Shown here: positions 1-11,239 of the stretch, one piece after another
How positions within the stretch are numbered: position 1 is the stretch's first letter
How the letters are laid out: each line of letters starts with the position of its first letter
DNA from: Trema orientale
Taxonomy: Eukaryota; Streptophyta; Magnoliopsida; Rosales; Cannabaceae
Length of the DNA stretch: 64,000 nt
Direction of reading: 5' to 3'
Assembly: GCA_002914845.1 (NCBI GenBank)
Contig: JXTC01000007.1
Coordinates: forward strand, 108,742 to 172,741
Notes under the pieces: model-generated
Databases searched by the model: none
Seen by the model: only the letters and a program-made list of their open reading frames with translations
Told to the model about the DNA's origin: nothing
Position numbers and translations under genes: made by a program

Positions 1-983
1 TCTCCTCCCCCCCCCCCCCTCCCCCCCCTCTTCCAACTTCAACATCCTCAAGGAATCTCGCATTACCCGTCTCGAAAAAGGACCTGTTAGAGGGATCATA
101 GAATTTGAAACCTCTTGATCTTTCAGGGTAGCCAACAAAATAGTAGCTTATTATTTTTGAGTCCAGTTTCTTTTCATGTGGCCTATACGGCCTTGCCTCA
201 GCTGGACAACCCCAAATATGTAAGTGCTTAATACTAGGCTTCTTGCCTATCCATAGTTCATATGGGGTTTTAGCTACTGATTTGCTGGGTACTCTATTGA
301 GTATATAAACTACAGTATTTAGTGCTTCTCCCCAGAGTGATTCAGGTAAGGAGGAATGACTAATTATACTCCTCACCATGTCCTTAAGTGTTCGGTTTCA
401 TCGCTCAGCAACACCATTCATACTAGGTTTCTCCAGCATTGTGTATTGTGGGACGATTCCACATTCCTCTAGGTACTGGGCAAAGGGTCCTGGATGTTGT
501 TCACCAGATCCATCATACCTACCGTAGTATTCACCACCACGATCGGATTTGACGGCTTTAATTTTCTTGTCGAGTTGATTTTCAACTTCGGCTTTGAAAG
601 CTTTAAATACGTCCAGGGATTGAGACTTCTCATGAATTAAATATAGGTACCCATAGCGAGAGTAATCGTCTATGAACGTGATGAAATACTGTTGGTCATT
701 CCATGAAGCCGTAGGGAATGGTCCGCAGATATTAGTATGTATCAGTTCTAAGACTCCAGAACTCCTATTAGCACCTAATTTACGTATATTTGTCTGTTTG
801 CCTTTAATGCACTCAACACAAACTGTGAAGTCTGTGAGATCAAGTGGGTCAAGAATTCCATCTGACACAAGACGCTGTATTCTCTGTTTAGAGATGTGTC
901 CTAATCGTTTGTGCCATAACATAGAGGAATCTTCAGTAGTTTTGCATTTTGTACTACGTTTTTCGACATGCAAAGTTTCATTA
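1..983 (-). pseudogene. Copia GAG-pre-integrase and integrase core, interrupted
   Basis: The minus-strand frame downstream of the frameshift encodes the HHCC zinc region (LWHKRLGHIS then CVECIKGK) and the integrase core. The first catalytic Asp of the DDE triad, normally in an HTD context, is Asn here (IHTNICGP). The second Asp (SDRGGEY) and the Glu (NGVAER) remain. Directly after NGVAER a TGA stop at 398-400 interrupts the frame. Beyond it the same frame continues through the integrase C-terminal half ([24 protein letters not shown]) to base 1, ending in a poly-glycine stretch encoded by a cytosine run. It cannot make functional integrase. Confidence 0.88.
7..30. repeat. Poly-C tract in retrotransposon pol
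   Basis: Almost pure cytosine (G-run on the coding strand) broken by a single T, encoding consecutive glycines in the element frame. It may be a replication-slippage expansion or a sequencing and assembly artefact at the window edge. Confidence 0.8.
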
Positions 984-2214
984 AAGTAACAGTGTCAACT
1001 TTATATAGGTTATCAATCATAGTACCAGTCGCAAGAATATTAGAATTCTGAAAAAGACTAAATTTATTATTTCCAAATGAACAAGAATAACTGGATTTGT
1101 CCAAAACTGAAATGGAAATTAAATTCCGTCTAAATGACGGTACAACAAAAGTCTCATCCAAATCCAAAAATTGACCAGGACCTAATTGCAGCCTAAATAG
1201 TCCTATTGCCTCTACTGTAGCTGTGTCGCCGTTGCCCATATAGATGTATCTTTCAGCATCACTTGGTAGACGGCTCCTCAGACAACCCTGCATAGACATA
1301 CTTATGTGAGTAGTGGCACTGGTATCCACCCACCAAGTATGATTGGGTACAGAAGCAAAATTAACCTCAGAACAGACAAAATTGAGAAGCTTACCCTTCT
1401 TTAAACGCCAAGTGGCGTACTTGGGACAATCCTTCTTCACATGTCCTGCCTTCTTGCAGAAGAAACAAGCTGAATCCTCATCTTGTTTCTTTTGCACTTT
1501 AGTATGTGAAGTCCCAGATGCAGCTCCTTTATCTTTAGTTCTTTTTCTTTTCTTATCTTGAGAGGTTGTTGTTAAGTGAGCACTCTCTGTCTTGTCTCGT
1601 TTCAATCTATCCTCTTCTTGTACACACTGAGATATGAGCTCATTAAGAGTCCATTTTTCTTTCTGAGTGTTGTAACTCACCTTAAATTGACTGAATTGTG
1701 GCGGAAGAGATAGTAAAACTAATTGCACGAGCAAGTCATCCGACAGCTCTAACTTTAGTGCCTTTAGTTTTGAAGCCAGATTGGATATCTCCATGATGTT
1801 CCTTTTACCTTTATAACGCATAGCAAGCAAATTGCTCAGCATGGTACTAGTTTCCACTTTTTCATTCTTTTGGAAACGTTCCGCAATTGCATCAAGGAAC
1901 GCCTTAGCATTATCGACCTCTAGCATAGCACCCCTTATGGTCTCAGGTATAGAATGTTTCATGATCATAAGACTCATGTGATTAGAACGTTCCCACTGCT
2001 CAAAATTCTTAACATCCATATCAGAACTTTCATCTGTATGAGCAATAGGTTGTTCTTTCCTGAGTGCAAGGTCTAGATCCATGCAACCGAGCACAATCAT
2101 AACGTGCTCTTTCCACTTCTTGAAGTTTGTGCCGTTAAGCACAGGAATTGAATTCAAATTAGCAGATATACTTGAAGCAGAAACTGAACAGAGAATAAAA
2201 GCAGAAAATAACAA
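984..2214 (-). pseudogene. Copia gag-protease, frameshifted
   Basis: The open frame runs 437 codons from 2214 to 901, but its last 20 or so residues lie past a frameshift. The N-terminal part is the copia gag domain (from about residue 20, starting with the typical SIPVLNGTNF stretch). A CX2CX4HX4C zinc knuckle sits at residues 250-263 (CFFCKKAGHVKKDC). The aspartic protease site follows at residues 297-300 and reads DTSA where the family has D(S/T)GA, so the essential glycine is lost. Near plus-strand 981-986 the protease frame shifts into the frame that continues to the integrase. The start ATG at 2214 is uncertain, because the first 18 residues do not look like gag. Confidence 0.85.
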
Positions 2215-3325
2215 CTCACATTAAAACATGTCATATACTAAGCATATAATATAAAATACACTAGCATGACATAAACATATTAGATGGGCTTCCATCACAA
2301 GATACCCAGAACAACATCAATAAGCCTTCCTTTAGGCCGACTTATCAACTTGTAAGTGGTACTCTTCAGTGCAGTAATCAAATATTGACAGTAAATCCTA
2401 TCAGACAGCAAATCTTCCTTTGGGCTGATTTACTGTCCACATGGAAACTTGATAACCATCATATATCTATTACCGCAGGTGTATTCATTATTCGGCCAAA
2501 TAATCAACCTTCCTTTGGGCCGATAATTATTCACATGAACAATAAACACACAAATATTCAAATATTTCAAAATAAATAAATTTACGCAATAGAGGTTACT
2601 TTGGCAACATATTGTTTCAACTCATCTATTTTAAAATATTTAAACAAATAGTGCAAAGAAAATAATAACCAAAGTGCCCAAAAATTAAACTGAAAATTTT
2701 AATGCACAAATCTTTATGGATGACTAATTGAGTTTTAAGCACTTTTATCAACTCTTAGAACCAAATAGAGTTTTCAACGGATAAAGTGTGGGTCGTACTG
2801 AAAGTGGGTTGAGAAAACAAAAACTTGATTGGTTAAATTTCAGGTTGAAACTCCTTGAATTGAGTCGAAAACGACTCAATTCTACCCAAAACTGAGACCT
2901 TATGCTTTAAATAGGTCAAAAACGACCTAAAAATTTTTTCTGAACCCGATTGGTAGTGCTGCGGTGCCACCGTGCCTTATGGTGGCGCTGCAGCACCACT
3001 TGTGTGGCGCCGCGGTGCCACCTCATCCGTGGCTTGGCACCGCGGCGCCACCAATGCGGTGCCGCAGCGCCGTGCTGCGGCCTGAATATTGATTACCTGA
3101 TTTTAAAATTGGATAACTCAACTGTAATACGATTTTTCACCCTAATCTGCAAACTTTATAACCCAAAACTCAGAATTCAACCCTCAAACACTGAATATCT
3201 TAACAAAATCGTGAAAAATTCATCAATCATACATGTTATATCTAAACCCTAGAAAGCCATATAGGTAAAGATATCACAAAATAGAGACATGTATGATTAT
3301 CCTAAGCAATTTAACATGATTTCTA
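2215..3325 (-). other. 5' leader of left copia with GC island and triple motif
   Basis: This is the untranslated stretch between primer binding site and gag. It holds a GC-rich, CA/GT-biased island at about 2952-3093 made of reiterated GTGGCGCC/GCGGTGCCACC words, within otherwise AT-rich DNA. It also holds three copies of a CTTCCTTTGGGCCGA motif at 2326-2340, 2414-2428 and 2509-2523. The short open frames crossing it look like chance. The same layout recurs in the right-hand copia element. Confidence 0.6.
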
Positions 3326-3338
3326 GCTCCTGATATCA
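3326..3338 (-). other. Primer binding site, tRNA-iMet type, left copia
   Basis: The minus strand reads TGATATCAGGAGC two bases inside the LTR end. It differs from the plant copia consensus TGGTATCAGAGCC by a G-to-A change and a small shift. Position next to the LTR supports the assignment. Confidence 0.7.
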
Positions 3339-3340
3339 CT

Positions 3341-3846
3341 TGTTAGATTTACATAATAGATTGTTAAACCAAATACAATCCTAGGATCTATCGTGCCAAA
3401 TTGTCAGGAAAAAATTTATTGAGAGAAACCCGTGACTAACCTGAATCCATTGTATTTAACAGCAAAGGATGTGATCACGTAAGCGGAAGTGATTGACTGA
3501 TTAGAGCTTGAGGGTAGAAGGTCTTCCACAGCCAGAATACTGTATGTATGCTCAATGGGTCTCTCTCTGTTGATGGAGGCAAAGGAGAAGAGCACACGTT
3601 CTATTTGGCTTGGGGACCAAAACCCTATAGTTATATCCTTATATACTAGTCACCAATAGAGACCCCATCAATCCTTATTAGACTAGGATTAGGTAACCAT
3701 ACATTACAGAGTCCACACCAAATAGGTAACTTCCTGAGCCCTCAATTAGATCACTTAATGGCCCCACTTAATTAGACAGTCCTTATATTATATAATTGAT
3801 ATAAAAAACTATGACCCACTTATTAGGTTACACGAGTAACCTAACA
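3341..3846 (-). repeat. 5' LTR of the left copia element (506 bp)
   Basis: The segment begins TGTTAG and ends CTAACA, a perfect 6-bp terminal inverted repeat of the TG...CA type. On the minus strand it contains a TATA-like TATATAAGG at about 3636-3645. Immediately inside the element is TGATATCAGGAGC, a variant of the initiator-Met primer binding site TGGTATCAGAGC used by most plant copia elements. Confidence 0.85.
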
Positions 3847-5967
3847 ATGTAAGCATCCTTATCTTTTTTTTCTTTTTTGGTCTTAAAAAAAAAAAAAAAA
3901 AAAAAAAAACCCTATTTTCATACTCATTACTAATTTCTTTCCCCGGAACATAACACTTTGTATGACTTATTATTTAATTAAAAAATTGAACCCATTTTTA
4001 TTGTTTTTTCTTTTTTGGCTTGATTGTTATTTTGATTGACAATTACATATATTAAATATATTTATGAAAGAAACAACTTTTATATATTGTTGAATAAAAT
4101 TTTATCATATATTACATGCTATTTAAAACCTTATAACATGTCATGGTTGTAGACTAATGTGATTCAGAAAGTGGTTGGTATGCGTTTGATGTGTATAGGT
4201 AGGTACGTAGTATTTATAGTTTGAAACCATTTTTTTGACATAATTATTTATAATTTAAAGGCTTTTCCTTAATTTTACCATGAATAATATTGAAATCTAT
4301 TAAATAGTTTGTTCAATTAACTATTAATTACTTGAAAACGATAGTTTATTTTTTTTCGAAAGAACTACTATAATTGAGTACTTAAATAGCAATACATATA
4401 TTATTATCATAACCACATAATTTTTATCTCAAGATTAAGTTGTGTGCTTATATTTATTTGAATATTCTCAGTAATATTCTTATGTTATAAAGAATATATG
4501 TAAACGACATTTCACATATTTTTATCTGATCTATTAAATTTTAATTACGATTTCAAGTGATAAGGCATTTTAGTTCGACTGTTACATATTTTGAGGTACC
4601 AAAAAACTAGCATAGAGCACTTTTGATACTAAAATTAGAAAAAAAAGAAAAAAAAAATAACAAAAATTTCTCATGAATTGAGGCCAAGGTTCCTCATGGA
4701 ACGGTTTTTTTGTTCATTTATATCTTTTTTTTTCAATTTGTTGTTATTATCAACAATCATATCATTCTTTTTATGTTTTTGACCCTTGTTACAATATTGG
4801 TTACAATATTGTTTAAACTGTAATTAAGATCCACATTGCTTGGGTTATTGGTATACCAAGTAAGTACTTTAGTGAGTTTTAAGTAATTTAGTGAGTTTTT
4901 TCTAGTAAGTGCTTGGCTATGAGGAAGACGTGTTGAAAATAATAGAAGACTTAAAGAAACATGATAGTATTGGTAATATTTCAATTATATGGTTATCTTT
5001 GTTTCTTTTAGCAAAGAAACGAGAAAAGACTAAGAAACAAATGAAGAGGGCACGTGCCATCTTTTACTAGTGCATATATATGAGCACATTATTTTGACTG
5101 TAAAACATACATTTCCTCGAGTATATACATGATTTTGATTGTAAAACATACATTTCCTAAGTCATTCCCTTTAAGACATAAGTGGTGCGAAGATAAAAGA
5201 GAGCATAATACTTTTCTCAAGGAAATTTCAGGCTACAAGCACATAAAGTTCAAAAAAAATATACATAAACATATATACATATAAACAAGCAAATTTCGTA
5301 AGCCCATTTCATCAAAGATTAAATAAGATTAAATGCCTTCATATATACATATAAACAAGCAAATTTCGTAAGCCCATTTCATCTCAAATTCTTTGTTTTA
5401 AGATTAAATGCCTTCATCAAAGAATCTTGTTGAACACAAAAATCCAACATATAGTATTCAAAAAAAGAAGACTCTTAACTCGAGATTTTTGGCTTGGTTT
5501 TGCCATTTAAGGACGAGAGATAAAGATAACAGTAAAACCAGAACTCCAAGCATTGTAAACTTGTGAGGATCCATTAGCAAAACAAGAATAAGAATCGACC
5601 CCATAACAAACACTTGAATACTAAAGTTGGGGAGAAAAAACAGTAACACATCAGAAAACATTTTCTGAAAAATCGTTACCTTCATATATTAATCTTCTCC
5701 AATGCAAAATACTGCCTCAAAAATTTAGTAATCTATGCTGCAACCTGGAATAAGTTATAGATCATCACAGAGCAACGGGAATTGCTTAGTCAATTACCAT
5801 TGACACTGTTTTCAATGTCAACAAAACTGGCCATGGTGACTCTTTGATGTCCTAATTGCTATTATGTACCCAACCATGACGTTGAATAGCTTTTTTTTTC
5901 CCAGCTTTTTGCCTTGTCACTTTTTTCAATTGGTATATGTAATCTTTAATTTTTTTTATCACGATTA
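3847..5967. other. AT-rich intergenic stretch
   Basis: No gene supported. It holds a 25-base A run (3885-3909), many short homopolymers and a direct duplication of about 44 bp at 5270-5313 and 5340-5383 (period 70). A 75-codon minus-strand open frame at 5458-5685 is hydrophobic and has no recognisable domain. The part nearest 5968 should include the 3' UTR of the ubiquitin protease gene. Confidence 0.6.
5270..5383. repeat. 70-bp tandem direct duplication
   Basis: The segment containing ACAAGCAAATTTCGTAAGCC occurs at 5270-5313 and again at 5340-5383 with essentially no differences, which implies a recent duplication. The downstream phrase AAGATTAAATGCCTTCAT is also repeated. Confidence 0.85.
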
Positions 5968-8900
5968 TCATCTAGCAACCTGTTTCTCGCTGGCTTTGTA
6001 GTATAGCATCTTCTGTACATAAAACATCATGTATCCTTGAGCTGCCCGGACGATGCTCTCGTTAACTTGAGTGATCCAAGCATCATCACACTTGTACCAA
6101 TTGTTACATAAGCGCAAATAAGTCACGTAATGGCCAGCGTCTAGCTTCCCGGTGTGAGTAACAACAGCAAACAACTCAAACTCCGACGACAGGTTGTTTG
6201 AAGCATCTGGCTCATCCCCGTCAAAAGGGAAAACCCTGTTCCCGAATCGACTCCTCAGGATGGAAGAAGAAAGATACGGTGCCATGTCCAATGAAATTGG
6301 GAATTGCAAGTAACGATCAACCTTTCTCGACATTTTCCGGACAGAAGAATGCTCGAATCTTTTGATATGGAAGCAAGAAACAAGTGGAAGCTTTCTTATG
6401 GACATCTGTTTGAGCGACTCCTGACTCACCTGACACTGTTTGCAGAAGAATTTCTGGTCAGAGCCCAATCTCTCGGGTCTTGTAAAACGGTCCAAGCATC
6501 CCATCAAGGTAGATGTCCCAGCAAGTTGCCTCGAATTCATGCAATCTGCATCACCATTGCAAGAATGACTGGACTTTGAGGATGACATCTTTGCAGAACC
6601 CCCTTGGTTTGGTTCCAAATCCAGCGAGATGTCGACACAAGGGTCATATGTTGTGGATGTGAAACCACAAGCCATGCACATGACATCAGATCGCAAGATG
6701 CCAGAAAATACTCTATGGGCTATACAGCAGTCTCCACTGCCTGCACCATATAGAAACTACTGTCATCAACATAGCCAATATCATATCACACAGTTATATG
6801 GAAAATAAAGAAAATAATAATCTTCTACTTTTTTTTTTTAAAAAAAAAAAAAATTAGTAGTTAGCATCCTTTCAGGGAGATAATGTTGAATGCTATTCCA
6901 AAGTAACAAACTTACTACATAAACAAGAACAAGCCCTATGGTCAAGAACAATTCCAGTCACTGGTGTTCTAGTGAGACAATCTAATTGCAGAGCCGTGGC
7001 TAATGATCCAATTCAAACTAGAATTTATTTATATGAGATTATATTCTAGAGTACCCACTACAAGACTACTAGACTCCATCTCTGCCAGAATTCCTTAAAT
7101 TTGTTAAATACTTAGAATCTGATCATGCTGCACTGGAAACCAACCAAAGAACCGAATCTCACGAAAAACTTGTAAGACAAACTACGCTGGTTGTCAACCT
7201 ACAGTATCCTCCTCTCTCTGGTCTGGGATCAACTGTGTAACAAGACCAAAAAGCATGACAAACTGTGGAGTTATCATGAGAAGCATGTAACGTGGAAAAT
7301 CCTACGATGAAACCAAGTGGGCCAAGGAAAATTTGACTTACTGGGATGAAGCAGAAAACACCATCAAGCCACCAGGTTGAGGTTGAGATATAGCCCTAAA
7401 TCTTTGAGCACTTGTCAACTCCTAAGGCAACAAGCAACATACCTAGACCCATGCCCTGCAGTTAAATGTTACAATTACTTCTTAATCTTAAACAGTACTT
7501 AAATCACCTTCACTAAAAAGAAATTCCAGAAATTGAAACATAGGGACACAAGTTGCTCATTAAGGAATTCTAAATAGATCATTGGCAGTATTAATGGCCA
7601 CAAGTTTCATTTGATGCAAACCATGATTTTGTAGCCAACTACTCCATCAAGTGACTCAATAGGAATAAAAAACCAAGTGTTCTCTTCAGCCATCTAATGG
7701 TATCCACCTCTTAGTTACCGGGACCAACAACCAACAGTATACTAAAACTCTAAGAAACAGGCATATCTTCAGCTCACAAATGCAGGGCGATTAGAGATTT
7801 CAGAGTGTGTACCAAACTACCAGTATCAATTTTCAGCTTTCAGGTTTCACTCCATCTATCAGAGCATAGGTGCACCATACTAACTCCTGGCTAAAACAAG
7901 TCAGAAGACTAAATTGGCCCAAAAGTGACCACTCATTAATATCTCACAATCTCTAGATAATCCAAAATTTAACATCTCACACAAAATAATAAGTACTACA
8001 AATCGTCAAATCCAACGAATTCAAGATCACGACTGCTAGCAGAAATCACTTGTGCGCTCCCGTTACTCCTTCAAGACCACTACAGAGGTTACTAAACATC
8101 GTAGCTACTACAGATGTCACTAAACATCAAATGACAGAAGGAAGAAATTCTACCAAAAAAAAAAAAAATCCCAGAAACTAATATCACTTATAACAAAGGC
8201 AAGATTTTGGGCGCATTTTAAGACTGGTCCTATCAAGGTAGGTTCTTTCTTTCTTTCCTTCTTTCTTATACGCTATAAAAAAGATCCAGTAGTTCCTTTC
8301 TTGAGCCGCTAGATTAAGGAGAGAGATACCTAAAACAAACGCAAAACTAAACTCTGGACAATTATTTTCTATATGACTTCTAAATCCCATTGCACCTCCT
8401 CCCTAATTCCCTAAATTATTTCATGAAATGAAACACCAAAAGGAGTCAAGAGAAGCAATAATTAACCTTGACTATGAGGTTTCTTCCGATCCTTCTCCAC
8501 CTTTTCATGGATCCCATCAAGCATTGAAATGAAGAACTCGTGTGCATCCTGCTGTTCATAACTCGCCAAATTCGCCGCATGCTGCCACCAACTACAAACC
8601 AAAACCCAAAAAATGAATAAACACAAAGGCACTCAATTTCATCTCTTCAAGAAACCAATACACATTTCTACAACAAACCCAATTCTGATGACAACCCAGT
8701 TCCACAAAGACACACCCATTATTCGAATTCAACACACCAACCTGAACAAAAACTTTGCCGGGCTATAGGGCGTCCGATCCCCTGAAAACACCGCCGAGAA
8801 CATGTCATCCATATCGCAAGCCAAACAATTTCTTCCCTTTCCATTGGAATCGGCATTCGACGCATTCCTCCGCCCCGCGTTCGCCGCCGCAGCGGCGGAG

Positions 8901-9643
8901 CGGGTCCGTTCCTGGCAGAAGTATCGGTTATGGCGATCGCTCAAGAAATAGTTCCTCAGCGGCGGAGTGTGGAGCAATGCCTGTAGAACCGAGTTCATGA
9001 AACAAGTGTTCCCCAAGTTGTTCAGCCCGCGCAACCCTCGCGGCAAATCCGACGCCGTATCGGGACTCTCCAGCGGACTCGACCCATTTCCCACCAAAAC
9101 CCGCTCCCTCAGATCGGGCGCCCAGGGCCGGTAATCGACACGACGCCGCTTTCTCAGATTCTCCGGATGCTGCAACCGAATCGCCGCCGCCGCCGATGAT
9201 GGAGACGAGTTCGGCCCAAGCGTCGACGACGCCGCGGTCTGAGCCAGAACCACCGCGGCGTCGAAATCGCGGTCGTAGACCTGATCCCTACACGCGCAGC
9301 AGAAGAGCTCGGCCCGATCAACGTCGACAGCGATCTCGTGCCCCGGCGGCATCGACTCGGCGTGGACCGCCGCATGCGAGGGCCCCGGCGGCGCGTGGCA
9401 GGACACGGCGGCGCACGCCACGCAGGCGTAGAGCCTCGGGCGAGCCGCGTCCCCGCACGCGCCGCACCGGGGGACCTCGTCCGGGTCCCGCCGGATCGCG
9501 GCCCGGCCCCCGGGCGGCTTGACCCGGAGGCAGTCCTGGAGCGCCCGGAACGGCTTCGACCCGTTTCTGGATCGGAACTCGGCGAGGTGAGGGCACGGCT
9601 GGGGCAGAACCTGGGCGTTGATCTTCGCCGTCGTCGACGACAT
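5968..9643 (-). CDS. UBP22: UBP22-type ubiquitin-specific protease (SAGA H2B deubiquitinase)
   Basis: Coding exons on the minus strand are 9643-8742, 8591-8467 and 6740-5968, joined by GT-AG introns; they sum to 1800 nt (599 aa plus stop). The N-terminus is a UBP-type zinc finger (Cys/His at residues 17, 19, 60, 63, 74, 77 and 82 onward). The peptidase C19 domain has its Cys box at residues 206-217 ([12 protein letters not shown], catalytic Cys214). The His box is GHYVTYL with His546, followed by the Asp pair 561-562. Zinc-ribbon cysteines CMACGF and FCKQC lie between. This layout matches yeast Ubp8, human USP22 and plant UBP22, which remove ubiquitin from histone H2B in the SAGA module in the nucleus. 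A basic KRRR patch at about residues 174-177 could be a nuclear signal. Exon 1 is strikingly GC-rich next to exons 2 and 3. The protein is about 40 residues longer than I recall for Arabidopsis UBP22, mostly low-complexity Ala/Ser/Pro sequence in exon 1. Confidence 0.93.
6741..8466 (-). other. Large intron of the UBP22 gene
   Basis: The 1726-bp intron separates coding exons 2 and 3. Splice borders read G|GTTAAT at 8467/8466 and GTGCAG|GC at 6741/6740. I see no inserted gene or structured transposon, only AT-rich sequence and homopolymer runs at 6830-6852 and 8156-8168. Confidence 0.75.
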
Positions 9644-11040
9644 GGTTGACGGAGACTGGCCTTACGACGACGGTGGGTGAAGCGAACCAGAGGTTGAGGA
9701 TTTGAAACCCTAGACCCGAATAACATATGGCTCATGAAATCGGAGAAGAGGAGAGAAGAGATCAACGGCCGAGATTGAAGCAATGGGAGTGAGAGACCAT
9801 TGAGGTTGATGAGGCTCTCTCTCTCTCTGTAGTCTGTACTACTACTACTACTGTTTCAGCTCCTTGGGATTCAGATCTGCTAAAGCTTTGTAAAAGTTTA
9901 ATATTTTATTACTCAATAAAATGTAAAAATGAAAAATTAAAAAAGAAAATAATAAGAAATGAGAATCAATAAATCTAAAATGAATATCATTTTTTTTTTC
10001 TTATTTTTAAGTTGCTTATTTTAGAATAATGGGTGAGATTTCCTTTTTTATCGTAAAGTTTCTCTTGCAGCTTGCTCAGTCTTGAGCTACTCCCAGTCTT
10101 CACTTTATTAAATCTTTTTTTCTTCCTTTGGGAATAGTGAAAGGACAAAAAGTGAATTTAGATAAGTATATATTATAAGATCTTTTGTTTATTGTATGGT
10201 TTAATCTGGGCCGTTCGGTTTTCTATGGGATGGGCCACTTAGAAAGATGCGTTGGACGGCTGAAGATCAGGATGCTTTGGTTAGGAAAGTACAAGTGTCG
10301 CAAATCCATGCCTCTTCTTTTTTTTCCTTTTCTTTAAAAACAAAAACAAAAACAAAAACAAAAACAAAATCAAAGATTAATGTCTCAAGGTCTGATTCTC
10401 ATACTTCCCCTTATTCATTGTCACATATCAACACAACTTCACTTGACCAACTATACCCATTGCCATGAGAAGGAAAAGAAATAAAAGAGAAAATAAAATC
10501 ACTGAATTTAATTTAGAAAACCAAAATGTTAAAGTTGAAATTTAAAGATAAAAGTTCTAGTGATTTTTCATTTCTTCCAAATGGTATTAGAGTCTTTCTG
10601 TTAAAATGGATTTATTCAATATTTGAGCTATTATATCGTATGTATCAATAATATCTAACGCGTTATAGTTGTCTATTGAAATGGATTTTATAATATCTAC
10701 GTTAATCTCGTTTAAATAGAGAATTGTCATACGTTTCTTCATTATTTTATAAAAAAATAAATATAAATCGTAGGATTGTGATCAAATTTTGTAGAATGTT
10801 TGTTATTTTGTTAAAACATTACTTACACTCGTTTGTTAATACTTTTTGTTTCTACAATAAGGTTGACAAGAATATTATTCAACATTCATAAATCAATTCG
10901 TTAGAGTTGTATGATGTAATGTTATGATATAGTTGAACACTTATAAAAGTGCATCACTTAGACGTAATCTCTATCACACAAAAGCCTCCTGCAAATTTGT
11001 CTATTATTATTTTACAATTAAAAAGGTGAAAAAGAAAATG

Positions 11041-11089
<49 letters not shown>

Positions 11090-11210
11090 CTTGAAAAAAG
11101 ATATTGTACCTTATCTATCGATTGACAAATAACGATTAATCTATTCAATCAATTCGTTTAAGAAATTTGTTGGGTGGCATACCATTATTCTCGTAGATAT
11201 ATTTCTTTGC
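9644..11210. other. UBP22 5' flank and AT-rich spacer
   Basis: The first 200 bases upstream of the UBP22 ATG contain a CT-rich stretch and a short (CTA) run at about 9813-9850, typical of plant 5' UTR or promoter DNA. Further right are a CAAAAA-type microsatellite (about 10336-10370) and a (TA)20 run at 11047-11086. No coding region is supported. Confidence 0.5.
11047..11086. repeat. (TA)n microsatellite
   Basis: About twenty uninterrupted AT dinucleotides. This is self-complementary, potentially hairpin-forming and probably polymorphic. Confidence 0.95.
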
Positions 11211-11239
11211 AAAACTCTTATTTATTCTTTTGTCAAGTA

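Larger units (their letters stand above)
1..3846 (-). mobile_element. Ty1/copia LTR retrotransposon, 5' half, decayed, cut by the window edge
   Basis: Reading the minus strand from right to left the order is 5' LTR (3341-3846), primer binding site (about 3326-3338), untranslated leader (2215-3325), gag-protease (about 984-2214) and integrase (1 to about 983). GAG-protease-integrase order with a CCHC knuckle is diagnostic of copia. Reverse transcriptase, RNase H and the 3' LTR would lie left of base 1. The element is dead as read: a frameshift, a nonsense codon and changed catalytic residues are visible. The 5 bases beyond the LTR (3847-3851, atgta) are the likely target duplication, but its partner is outside the window. 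Confidence 0.93.

Noticed and set aside
672..989. Plus-strand open frame of 105 codons
   Set aside because: It is the antisense of the copia integrase; no domain of its own.
9154..9783. Several long Arg/Pro-rich open frames on both strands
   Set aside because: They are shadows of the GC-rich UBP22 exon 1, where stop codons are rare. Only the 8742-9643 minus frame has zinc-finger and Cys-box motifs.
10247..10468. Short frame starting MRWTAEDQDALVRKV
   Set aside because: The opening looks faintly like a helix-turn-helix start but dissolves into a CAAAAA microsatellite; no further exon found.
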